Source: Alphaproteobacteria bacterium HGW-Alphaproteobacteria-1 (GTDB taxonomy: Bacteria > Pseudomonadota > Alphaproteobacteria > Rhodobacterales > Rhodobacteraceae). Taken from it: a stretch of DNA of 64,000 bases. Of the stretch, positions 52,475 through 63,400 are shown piece after piece. Within the stretch, counting starts at the first letter, position 1. Each line of letters begins with the position of its first letter. Position numbers and translations under genes: made by a program. The stretch covers positions 86,510 through 150,509 of the forward strand of contig PHEQ01000008.1 in NCBI GenBank assembly GCA_002842985.1, given 5' to 3'. Below the pieces are notes generated by a model that saw nothing but the letters and a program-made list of their open reading frames with translations, had not been told where the DNA came from and did not search any database.

Positions 52475-55400
52475 CGATCCTGAACCCCAATACCTTCCGC
52501 GATCAACTGAACAACACACTTGCCCGCTTCGTGGCAACATCGTCGCCGATCAACGAGATCAGGGCTCCGCACCTGGCACAAGAACTGCGAAGCAGGATCG
52601 GGGGGCTCGACTTCGTCAAGGGACCATACGTCGAGACCCTTCCCGACTTTGAGAAGGGCGCGAGCCTTGCGGAACTACAGGGCGAAGGTATCCTTGATCC
52701 GGGCTGGCGGGCCCTTGGTTCAAATGCACCCGCGCTCTGGGACCGCCCCCTGCACGCACATCAGGAGCGGGCGATCCGTCGTGACGAGAACTATCTCGTT
52801 GCAACCGGCACCGGTTCGGGAAAGACGGAAAGCTTTCTCTTCCCCCTGATCGAGGACATCCTCTCGAAAGGTGATCTCAGTCGTCCCGGCGTGCGCACCA
52901 TTCTCGTCTATCCATTGAATGCCCTTGCGAACGACCAGCTTGGCAGGATCGCGCAACTGCTCTTTCGAGATCTCGGCGACCCGGGCATCACGCTGGGTCG
53001 CTACACGGGCCAGGTGAAGTCCCGCGCGACACGCGAGGAAGAGATCACGAGGCTTCGCTCCAGCCCAAGCTTTGTCGAGACTTTTGGCGACGACGCCGAC
53101 GTTCCAGAAAACTGGCTCCTGTCGCGCGCAGAAATGCGGGCGGCACCACCGCACATCCTGATCACGAACTACGCTATGCTGGAGCACATCCTGCTCTTGC
53201 CGACCAACCGTCAGCTTCTGGCAGGGGCCGATTTGCAGCGGATCGTGCTCGACGAAATCCACACCTATGCAGGAGCTCAGGCGATCGAGGTGGCCTTCCT
53301 GCTTCGCCGCCTGAAGGCACATCTTGATATTCCAGACGGGCACATCCGCTGCGTCGGCACCTCTGCATCACTCAATCCGAAGCGCAAGCGTGAACTCTCG
53401 GATTTTGCATCCCGGCTGTTCGGAGAACCATTCGCGGGCGAGGATGCGGTCATTACCGCTGAACGCATGCCACATCCATATCTCGCGCGCAGCTCCGCCC
53501 CCAGCGGACTGACAGCAGATCGATGGGCAAAAGCGGCTGGGCTTGCCGATGCGGCGCGCGAAGCAACCCAGAACGACACGCCAATGACAATCGAGGACTG
53601 GAACTTCGAGGCCGATCTTCTCGAGCTCCCTGAACTGGAACTCGAAGATGCGGCGTCCGTCGGCGATGCGCTCATCGCACGCCTCGCGGGCTTCGAGGAA
53701 ATCCATCACCTCACGCATTTGTTGGAGAATGGTGCGACCGCCATGGATATTCTGGCGCGCGATCTTTTCCCCGATGCGGGCGACACCGCCATCACTGCCC
53801 TTGTCGGCCTGATTTCTGTGGGGGTGCTTGCGGTCAGTTCGCACGCGAACGTTTTCCCGCTTCTACCAGCCCGCTACCACCTGATCTCCCGAGCGCCTGA
53901 TCGCACCGCGGTGACCTTGCAATCCGGGGCACCCGACAATCTCTGTGAGGTCGTGATCGGCGCTGAAAAGGGCTCTGATGATCGTCCAGCCTTTGAACTC
54001 TTTGTCTGCCGCAATTGCGGAGAACCCTACATCGAGGCGTGGGAGGGGCCCGCATCTCTGGAGCCTGTGGCCGGCGGGGGACTGCGGAGGCTTCTGCGTC
54101 TGGTTCCAGGCGGGGTCGCGGCCGAAGAGGATGATGACGATGAGACCGTAGTACCCGATCCTGGTCATCTCATTCATTTCGATCCACTTACCGGCTTGCC
54201 GACGGAGCCTGACGATCCCGGTTCCGTAACGCTCGAGAATGTCGAGTTGCAGGAGGATCCGGACGAGGGGACACGCTACATGTCCCGCTGCGCGGCCTGC
54301 AATCACAGGTCGGCGCGCTTCAACGAGCCCGTCACCACCGTGCGGCCCGGTGACGAGGCGATTGCTGCAGTGGCGTCCCAGACATTGCTCGAAGCGATGC
54401 CCCCGCGCGAAATCGGGACCAATCCGCCGATGGGTGGAAGAAATCTTCTCGTATTCTCGGACAATCGCCAGGACGCGGCGTTTTTCGCGCCATTCTTCGA
54501 GCGCACGTCGCGCGAACAAGCTGTCCGCAGCGCCATTCTGCGTGTCATCAACGCCGGCGGCCGGGTGGACATCGACAACCTCGTGGGTGCGGTCCTTCGA
54601 GAACTCCGGGTCGATGGGTTGCGTCTCTACAGGCCAGGGGTGGTGCCGGAACTCGAGACGGGATCCAACGAAATGCTGCGCCTGAAAGCAATGATCGTCG
54701 CCGAGATCACGGTCTTTGGACGCGGGCGCCTTAGCCTTGAAGGATTTGGACTGATTGGTGTCGATTACGATCAGATCGAGCGGCCGGTTCTGGCAATAAA
54801 GCGGGTCTTGCCAGGGCCCATGCAGCCTCATGCCGAAGCCTTCATTCGCTACCTTCTCAAGATGATCCGGGAACACCGGGCCATTGCCGAGCGAGAGTCG
54901 GGAATGATCGACCTCACGGATGAATCCATCTGGACCAGGATCGCCGCGCAACAAAACCGCTGCGTAACCCGTGAGCGCAATCCCCATACGAACCTGCCGC
55001 TAAGCCTCGTGCCATCAGCTGGTCGGCAAAATCGGTTCACATCCCTACTGCGGAAAATGGCAATCGCCTGTGGTACCACCATCGACGACAACCAGATCCG
55101 GGATGTCATCACGCAATTCTGGAAAGCGATCGAGAACCCGAGATCAATGACGGCAAAACATGGGGTCGGTCGCGGTTTGAAGTTTGATCGAAGCCTCTTC
55201 GTGGTGCCTGGCTCCGAGGTCGGCCTTTTTCAGTGCCTTGGTTGCGGCGGCCGGACCCAGTTCGACACCGCCGGGGCCTGTCAGTCCATGGGGTGCGATG
55301 GCAAGCTCCAGCAGGTCACCGACGCTGAGCGCGACGCCATGGCCTCGCGCAACCACTATGTGGCGCGGTATCGCGAGCGTCCCCTGATGGGGGTGGCAAG

Positions 55401-57417
55401 GGAACACACAGCAGCCATCGCAGGAGAAGTTCGGACTGACATCGAGGAGCACTTCAAGGCGGGGGAGGTAAACCTTCTTTCCTGCACGACAACGATGGAA
55501 ATGGGTGTCGACCTCGGCGATCTCGAGAGCGTCCTTTGCAAGAACGTTCCACCCTCGATTGCAAACTACCAGCAGAGGGCTGGGCGGGCCGGGCGGCGCG
55601 CCCAGGTGGCTCCGATCGTTCTTACCACTTCGCGCTCCGGCCGCTACGATCGTGCGGTCTTCGAGAAGTTTTCCGAATACCTCTCGGCGCAACCCATCAT
55701 TCCATACCTCAGCCTCGACAACGCCGGGTTCTTCAGGCGCCACCAGGTTTCAATGTTGCTCGCCAGGTTCCTCGAACATCGGCTGGCGAGCTACACTCGC
55801 ACCGGATCACCGCGCTTGCGTGACGTCTTTGCAGAGGCATTGACAGAGGCTTCCCTGCCTGTGTTTGTCGCTGATTTCAAAGATTGGCTTGCCAGGTCCG
55901 GGGCCGATATTGCCCAGGCCGCAAAACTTGGCGAGCGCCTGCCTCCCGAACTCTCCAGCATCGCGCTTGGCGTGGACGACCTCTCCAGGATGATGCGGGA
56001 TCGCGTCCTCAAGTTCGCTGAAAACGCGTGGGGTCGCTGGGGTCTCATGCAGGAGGCCATCGATGACCTGGAAATCGAACGCACACAACTCGACAAGACC
56101 GCGGCGGACAAGTTCCAGAGGATCGACAGGTCTCTGAACGCCCTGCGGACACAGCAACGGCTATACCTGAACCAGTTCCTGATCGACCAGCTCTCGCGGC
56201 GCGCCGTCATTCCAACATATTCGTTTCCTGTGCATTCCGTGGCCCTGGAAGTTCTGAACACCGCTGGGCAGACGGCTGACAACGCCGTACTCGAGCTTGA
56301 TCGCGACGGCTCGATCGGCATCTCGGAATATGCCCCGGGTGCGGAAGTCGTTGCCGGCGGCAGGGTCTGGACCAGTGACGGGATCTCCAAGCGATCGAAG
56401 TTCACGGGAGATGACGCCTTCATAGAGCGCGCCCGCTACCGAGTCTGCGACTCCTGTCGCTCTCCGCAGATCACGCCCCAGGGCATGGATCCCGAAAAGA
56501 TCTGCCAGCAGTGCGGAGCACAGTTCGCAAAGGTGAATGCAACACGCTCTTTCATCCGGCCGAACAGCTTTCTGACCTCGGTTGCAGACGGGCAAGGGCG
56601 CGATCCCGGTGCGAGCCGCATTCGCCCGACGGTTTCAGACGAGGCCCTGCTGCTGACAGAAGCTCCCTGGTCGAAATACGCAGAGACCGACCTGCCGGCC
56701 ATCCGCACGTTCCATGCTCCGGGCTCGAACAAGCCTGACCACGAGCTTGGACGCATCATCACGGTCAACCGCGGCCGCCACGGCGGAGGCTTCGCCTGGT
56801 GCCACAAGTGCGAACATGCAGCACCCGTGCACGGACACGGGCCGGAACGCGCCTGGCAGCAGCTCGCATATCTTTCGGCCCACAAGAACCCGCGGAGCGG
56901 ACAATCCTGTCGATTTGACCCGACGAAACAGGTTTATCCGATTGATCTTGCACATGTTTTCGAGACCGATGTGCGTGGGCTTCTGTTCGATGGATTGCCC
57001 CAGACCCCGAGTGGCGATATTATACCTCCCGACGCGAAACTTGATCGAACGCTGCAGGAAGCATTGCGCCTGGGCGCGGCCGACTTGCTCGAAACCGATC
57101 CCCGGGATCTGAGGGCCCTTACCCAAAGACTGGACGGTCGCCTCGTCGTGGTGCTCTACGACTCTGTTTCCGGAGGCGCCGGCTATGCGACACGGTTGAC
57201 GAACGAGGATGGATACAGGGCGCGAGATCTACTTCTCTCCGCGCGCAAGATCCTAAACTGCGCCAACCTTGATTGCATCACCAGCTGCACGCGCTGCCTG
57301 AACGACTATTCGAACCAGCGCTTCTGGCTCGACTTTGAACGCCGCCCAGCACTTGCATGGATCGAGACAATCCTGATTGATGCCAAGGTGAAGATCGACC
57401 CGACATGGAATGCCTGA
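52471..57417 (+). CDS. Giant SF2 DEAD/DEAH-box helicase with DUF1998 C-terminus
   Basis: 1648 residues. Helicase motifs in order: Walker A ATGTGSGKTESFLFP (about 110), Ia LVYPLNALANDQ (about 146), II DEIHTYAGAQ (about 258), III GTSASLNP (about 296), then LVFSDNRQDAAFFAPFFE (about 660) and VI QQRAGRAGRRAQ (about 1034). Zinc-type cysteine sets occur at CRNCGEPY, CLGCGGRTQ..CQSMGCDG and CDSCR..CQQCG. The DUF1998 end has YDSVSGGAGYA and CANLDCITSCTRCLNDYSN. Helicases of this build occur in DISARM (DrmA/DrmB, split), Druantia (DruE) and related anti-phage systems. The ATG at 52471 is fixed by overlap with the first gene; an upstream reading in this frame adds nothing similar. It likely translocates on foreign DNA. 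Confidence 0.88.
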   Translation: MTILNPNTFRDQLNNTLARFVATSSPINEIRAPHLAQELRSRIGGLDFVKGPYVETLPDFEKGASLAELQGEGILDPGWRALGSNAPALWDRPLHAHQERAIRRDENYLVATGTGSGKTESFLFPLIEDILSKGDLSRPGVRTILVYPLNALANDQLGRIAQLLFRDLGDPGITLGRYTGQVKSRATREEEITRLRSSPSFVETFGDDADVPENWLLSRAEMRAAPPHILITNYAMLEHILLLPTNRQLLAGADLQRIVLDEIHTYAGAQAIEVAFLLRRLKAHLDIPDGHIRCVGTSASLNPKRKRELSDFASRLFGEPFAGEDAVITAERMPHPYLARSSAPSGLTADRWAKAAGLADAAREATQNDTPMTIEDWNFEADLLELPELELEDAASVGDALIARLAGFEEIHHLTHLLENGATAMDILARDLFPDAGDTAITALVGLISVGVLAVSSHANVFPLLPARYHLISRAPDRTAVTLQSGAPDNLCEVVIGAEKGSDDRPAFELFVCRNCGEPYIEAWEGPASLEPVAGGGLRRLLRLVPGGVAAEEDDDDETVVPDPGHLIHFDPLTGLPTEPDDPGSVTLENVELQEDPDEGTRYMSRCAACNHRSARFNEPVTTVRPGDEAIAAVASQTLLEAMPPREIGTNPPMGGRNLLVFSDNRQDAAFFAPFFERTSREQAVRSAILRVINAGGRVDIDNLVGAVLRELRVDGLRLYRPGVVPELETGSNEMLRLKAMIVAEITVFGRGRLSLEGFGLIGVDYDQIERPVLAIKRVLPGPMQPHAEAFIRYLLKMIREHRAIAERESGMIDLTDESIWTRIAAQQNRCVTRERNPHTNLPLSLVPSAGRQNRFTSLLRKMAIACGTTIDDNQIRDVITQFWKAIENPRSMTAKHGVGRGLKFDRSLFVVPGSEVGLFQCLGCGGRTQFDTAGACQSMGCDGKLQQVTDAERDAMASRNHYVARYRERPLMGVAREHTAAIAGEVRTDIEEHFKAGEVNLLSCTTTMEMGVDLGDLESVLCKNVPPSIANYQQRAGRAGRRAQVAPIVLTTSRSGRYDRAVFEKFSEYLSAQPIIPYLSLDNAGFFRRHQVSMLLARFLEHRLASYTRTGSPRLRDVFAEALTEASLPVFVADFKDWLARSGADIAQAAKLGERLPPELSSIALGVDDLSRMMRDRVLKFAENAWGRWGLMQEAIDDLEIERTQLDKTAADKFQRIDRSLNALRTQQRLYLNQFLIDQLSRRAVIPTYSFPVHSVALEVLNTAGQTADNAVLELDRDGSIGISEYAPGAEVVAGGRVWTSDGISKRSKFTGDDAFIERARYRVCDSCRSPQITPQGMDPEKICQQCGAQFAKVNATRSFIRPNSFLTSVADGQGRDPGASRIRPTVSDEALLLTEAPWSKYAETDLPAIRTFHAPGSNKPDHELGRIITVNRGRHGGGFAWCHKCEHAAPVHGHGPERAWQQLAYLSAHKNPRSGQSCRFDPTKQVYPIDLAHVFETDVRGLLFDGLPQTPSGDIIPPDAKLDRTLQEALRLGAADLLETDPRDLRALTQRLDGRLVVVLYDSVSGGAGYATRLTNEDGYRARDLLLSARKILNCANLDCITSCTRCLNDYSNQRFWLDFERRPALAWIETILIDAKVKIDPTWNA

Positions 57418-60400
57418 AAAACCGAAAGACAGAAAAAATGCCCGACGACTCCAAGACTGCCCACCAATCATCGGCAACTTTCAATTTCATGGCGGACGCC
57501 GGGAAACCACAAATCGACTTTCCGGATATTCCTCCGGCCTGTCTGGTCATGTCTAACTGGTCGGAAGACGATTGGAACCCTCCTGAAAACTTCGAGCGCT
57601 TCCCGATACTCGAGATATGCCCCGATGCACCGGCCTACTTTGCGCAAGCCGGGCACTTCACAAATCGCGACCTGCGCGGGATCGTCAGTCTGATGCGACT
57701 GGATGCTGATTTCAGGGATCCGGATGCCATCTACAGAATTGTTCTGGCTCGCGTCCAAGAGCACCCTTGGGTGCTTGCTATCCTGGAGACTCTCCTATCT
57801 GGCGAGCGTCAGGGAAAGAAGTTGATCAAGAACCGCTCACGTCGCAAGGGCAGTATGGCCGTCTCAAAGATGCCACTCTCCAAGCTGCGCCTCATGGAGC
57901 ACCCCTCGCTGCACGATAGGCTCAAGGAATTGTGTTTGCCTTCGGTTGAAGCTGACATCGCAGTGGCAGCCTTCTGCGAATATGCAATCTTAAATAGCTT
58001 TTTATTCCTTCAAAGCGAAGACAAAGAAAGTCTGTTCAAGGATGCAATGATCATTCTGACCTATGATGGTCCCAAAGAGATTGTCGAATCTCACCTCGGG
58101 GATCTTGATGATGTCGAAAACTGGGTCGGCCACGCCTGGGGTATCATTCAACTGCTGGATAAGCATCCCGACGTCGTGTCAGAGGTCATTCTGCAGCATG
58201 CGACAGAGACGGTAAAGCAGATATCCCTGATGCTTACGCCGGATGTGGAGCCGGAAGACTTCAATCTTGTCGCGCGTGTTTCCGCCTTGGCCTTTGCGCA
58301 GGCAAAGCAGTTGCATATTCCCCGTCGCGAGGCAGTTCTGACCGAGTTGGAGAAAACCGGGATTAAAGTCGATTCTGACAATGTCACCGATGCCATCATA
58401 GCAGCGCTATCGATGTTGCTTGAGGCTGGTGCTTTCGATGCCCTTCGCAACTGGGATCTGGAGCTCATTGATCTGGAAGAAACTGTCGCCGATCTGTGTC
58501 AGCAAATCCAGACGGCATCCAGCGATGAAGACTTCACCCTGCTGGCTGAACTCGCGCCTCAAGCCAACGAGGCCAAGAAAGCTCTTGAAGAAGCCCGCAA
58601 AACGCAGGACCGGCTCATTTCCCTTCTCACAACCATTGTCTCGGAAAAAGATGCGGAACTTGACGCTCTTGTCGAGAAAGTGTGCGGGATTCTTGCGAGC
58701 TCAGACTTTATTGACAACATCGTCGACCTTGGGGACGTACATGAATTTCCATCGCATATCCTTTCAGGTAGCGCAGTCGACAAAGAGGATGGAAGTGATG
58801 ACGTCCTGAGTGAAGAGGCCGATGCGGACGACGAAGATGTGCCCGCATCCTCTGATGATTCAAGCGCACCGTCAGACACGCCTGATCGGGTTGTGGACGA
58901 AGTTCCTGTCGTGGAAGAAGACAGGGCTGAGCTGGTTGAAACAGCGACAAACGTCGACGATGCCGAGCAGTCTGCACAGCCCGAAACCGGGGTGAGCCCC
59001 GACCCCGAAACCGCCAAAGAAGACCCAGTCGAAAGCCTGAGCGAAGAAGAGGCCACTGCCGCACCCGAGGCAGTCACAGACATCGAAATAAAGGCTGTCG
59101 AAGACGACCTTGAGATAGGCACCGATCCCGCAGTTCCCGCAACCATCCTTGCCGATCTCATTGACCGCGGCCTCGTCGGCATCGCAGCTGATGCAGCTGA
59201 AGTATTCGAGGCGCATGGCAGGGGATGGCCGATACAATCCGCCGCCCTGCGCACCGCGGCCGCAAGCCGGGCCCCGCATCGCGAATACAATGCCGACACG
59301 CAGAAGTTTCTCGCGATTGCGAGCAGGGTGATAGGCGAAGAGCAGGGTGATCTCGGCTCCGTTCTGGTTCTCGGATCGATGATCCGGCCCTCGATCTTCG
59401 AAAAGTCCTCTGGTTTTCGCGACAACCTGTCGGGGCTCTGCCGAGGCACGCTCGGCAAGCATCTTCAGCAGGCCACGGACGCGATCTCCGGCCTGGATTA
59501 CGACTTTCCCCCGGATACCGATGAACTGGCCAGGCTTTCAGGCGCGCAGCGCGTGCCGCACAAGCAACGCCTTGCCACGCAGCTCAACGAATGGTGTGAT
59601 GCCTTTTCACGAAAGACATCGCGGTGGCCCTTCGCCACAGCCTTCATGCATCACCTGGCTTCCGACAATGGTCTGATCGGCACCGCCCGCCTTGCGATCC
59701 AGACCGGTGCACCGAACGCCGCAGGGCTGGCGCGAAAAGCGATTACCCAACTCTCCTCGCCATCCGAGATCGAAGACAGGTCGGTTGAGTTCGGCTCCTT
59801 GAGCAACCGCACAGGAAGCAGGCTGCACCCGAAAGGCGTTGAATATCTGCACCGACAGTTCGACGAACCCCTCGGCCTTCTCGATGGCTGGGTTCGTGCG
59901 GTGGAGCGCGAGGGCTCTCAGGGACAGAAGTCCGAAACCCGCCTTCGCACGATCATCAGCAACCTGCAGTCACGCTTGGAGAAGGCGATCCAGGGGCTGG
60001 CCCAGGAACGCGAAACAAGCTCCGACCCACTGACATCCGCTGTTGCTCAATGGATCATTCACCAGATCGAGGAAACCCTCCAGGTTCTACAGGGCCAGGA
60101 CGCAGGCACCTTTGCCACTCTCGAAGAGGCTCTGACAGCTGAGCGGGACTTACTGCCCGCCGCAGCGCGGGATGCCCTCGATTCCCCTGACATGAGCTAT
60201 GACGCACTCCGGACTGCACTCGAGCAGAAAGGCATTCTGCAACCCGAGGATGCCCTGGCACGTGCCCTCGATGAGGGGGCCTTCGATACGGCAACGCGCC
60301 TCTCCGAGCGTTTCAACTCCGATGCACAGGCCGACATCCAGCGCGGGATGGCCCTGTTCGCAGAAAACTGGCAGACAGAGATCCAGCAGCGCGAACGCCG

Positions 60401-63400
60401 TCTCAAGACGCTGGCAAAGCTTGATTACAAGCACCAGGACGAGATAGCCCGGCGTCTCAGCTGGTGCGAAATCGCTCTCTCCCGGCTCAAGGCGATCAAG
60501 GACGGATCCGAAATCCACGACCTTGCAGACGTGCCCGTGCAGATCGCCGATCTCGATGACATTTCGCGCACGATCGAGGCGAATATCCGCAGCGACCAGA
60601 CCCAGCGGATCGGACAGTATCGCAACGAGCAGAACGCCGAGGAGGCAGATGCCCTCCTTTCGACACTGGACAGTCTGAGCATCGAGTCGATCGAGGATCG
60701 CATTGCCCAGCTGCGGGATGGTCGTTCGGCCGCAACTTTCGAGACCGACCTCCAGGGTGTGATCTCGGAGTTCACCCCTGACTTTCTGTCTTTCGCGACC
60801 ACCAAAGACTGGCCCGGATCCGCAGGGGCATTCCAGAAAGCAGTGGAAAGCGAAGGGCCTCTCTTCATCGAAGAGGATCGTCGCGCTGCCGGTCTCGATT
60901 TCATCGCGTTATTCCGCGAAATCACGACATCGATGAGCCTGCGCAAGCCAGTGATGCCAAAAATCCGTGAGTTCTTCGAGGCCGTCGGTTTTGAACGTGT
61001 GAAGATTCACGACTTCAAGCAGATCGGCCGCAGTGGCGCGTGGCAGGGGCTCCTTTCCAGTGAGGTCCGTTCCGTGCGGTCTGACGACTGGTTCCTGCCT
61101 CCAGTCTTCGGATCCCAGGCCACCGGTGGATACCGGCTGCTCCTGATCGGGCCCGACGTCCTGCCAGAGGTGATCACGAAAGCCCTGACATCAGAGACAC
61201 CGGCCATCCTGTTCATGTCGGGCGTCGTGGACACGGCGCGGCGCCAGGAACTCGCCGAGCGGCTTCGCGCCAATGCCATCCCGGCCTTGGTGATCGACGA
61301 GGCCGTGGTTGCCTTCACGGCAACCCGCCGCCAGGCGCGGGTCCGTACGATTTTTGAATGCGGCCTGCCTTACGGGCGGGTTGATCCCTACACGACCGAT
61401 GCCGGCGCGCTGCCGCCGGAAATGTTCTTCGGCCGCAGCGACGAAATCCGCCACATCATGTCCAAAACAGCCGATGGCTGCCTTGTCTATGGTGGGCGCC
61501 AGCTGGGCAAGTCAGCACTGCTGGGGCATGTCTCTCGCACCCGGCACGCCCCTGAAGACGATCAGATCGTTGTTCGGCGTGACGTCAAGTCGCTCGGTAA
61601 CTCCGAGAAAACCTCCGAGATCTGGACGCATCTTGCGGGAATGCTCTCGCCGGATGTGGTCTCCGCCGGCAGCCGCACGGCTGAAACCGTTTCGCGCGAC
61701 ATTCGCAACTGGATCGCTCGCAAGGCCAATGGCCGGATCGTCTGCATGTTCGACGAGGCCGATCACTTCATGGATGCCGACACCCGGGACGACTATCCCG
61801 AACTCAGCAAGCTCAAGGAGCTGATGGAAGACACCGGCCGGGCCTTCAAGGTCGTCTTCGCGGGTCTTCATAATGTCCAGCGAATGCATCGCCAGCCGAA
61901 CTCGCCCCTTGCACATCTCGGAGAGCCGATCTGTATCGGCCCGCTAAACCGCACCGAAGATGACAAGCGCGCCGCCCACGACCTTGTCGTGAACCCCATG
62001 CGCGCAGCCGGCTTCCGCTTCGAGTCCAATGAAGCCGTCGAGGAAATCCTGGCCTGGGCCAACTACTACCCCTCTCTGGTTCAGGAATACATGAAGGGAC
62101 TTCTGGCCACACTTCACGGGGCGGGCAGCGGCAAGGCCTACAAGCTGCCCAGCGACGGTCCTCTGTGGCCGATCCCCTCCGATACGCTCTTCACCCACCG
62201 CGGCTTCGGGCATATCGAAAACCGGATCCGCGAGAAGTTCCACCTGACGCTGAACCTCGATCCGCGCTACGCGCTTGTGGCCTATACCCTTGGGCGCCTC
62301 AACGCGGAGGGCAATGAGCACCAGGCACGGGTAACGGGTTTCCGCACCGACGAGCTTCTCGACGAGGCAAAGATCTTCTGGCCGAAGAACTCCGAGTTGC
62401 CCTCCCTTGTCGCGTTCGAAGCCCTTCTCGAAGAGCTTTTCGACCTCGGTGTTCTGGGACGCGTGCCGATCGCACAGACCAACCGCTTCCACTATCTTCT
62501 CGGATCGCGCCAGGTTGCCGCAATGCTGGGTTCTGAAGAGGACATCTACCATGCGCTGACCGAAATTGAGGAGAAGGATCCCGCAGTTGCCTATGACCGC
62601 TCGATCCATCGTCGTCGCTATGCCCCGGCCGACCCCGGCCAGGCAGAAGCGATCTACGCTCCGCTCACCGATCTGCAGATCGAGCGCATCGTGCAGAAGG
62701 ACGCAGCACCGGTTCAGATCGTATGCGGACTTGACCTTCTCGGCCTCTCAAAGGTCGGGTCGTCTCTCAAGCGCATTTCCGAGACCGGGCGACTTCCCGG
62801 CGCGTCGAAGCACGATATCCAGGTGCATCTTGCAACCTCGGTAAAAGATTTGCGTGCCAGCGTCGATCGCGCGAGCGCCGGTGACCGTCAAAGGACGCTC
62901 GTGGTCTACACGCCCGAAGATGCCAAGGAAGCCCATACCGCCATCAACTGGCTGGAGCGTCAGCCACGCGTTCTCGGAGGACAGGCGCGGCCCCTGATCA
63001 TTCTCGATGCAGCCGACGCAGAGATGCGGGGCCTGGCAAGTCGCCGCCACGAACAGAGCCAGTTTCTCACTGCCTGGGGTGCAGAGATGGTCCGAGTTCA
63101 CCTCCATCATATCGAGAAGACCGATCTCGATACGCCATCTTATCGCGATGCGATCCTCGCGGCCTCCGGAGGTATTCCCACCGAGACAGTGAAGCTCATT
63201 CGGGAAATGCGGGTCGCCAATGACCCGATTGAAACAGCGAAGGCGTGGAAAGCTTCACTGAGGATACCCGAGAGCATCCTCAAGGAGACCCTTGGACAAG
63301 CCCTCGTGATGCTCGAGATGTTCGAAGGCGAAGACTACGATGCCGGAAACGAACTGATGCGCGAACATATCGGCTCCGATCTCGTGGATATCGGCCCTGA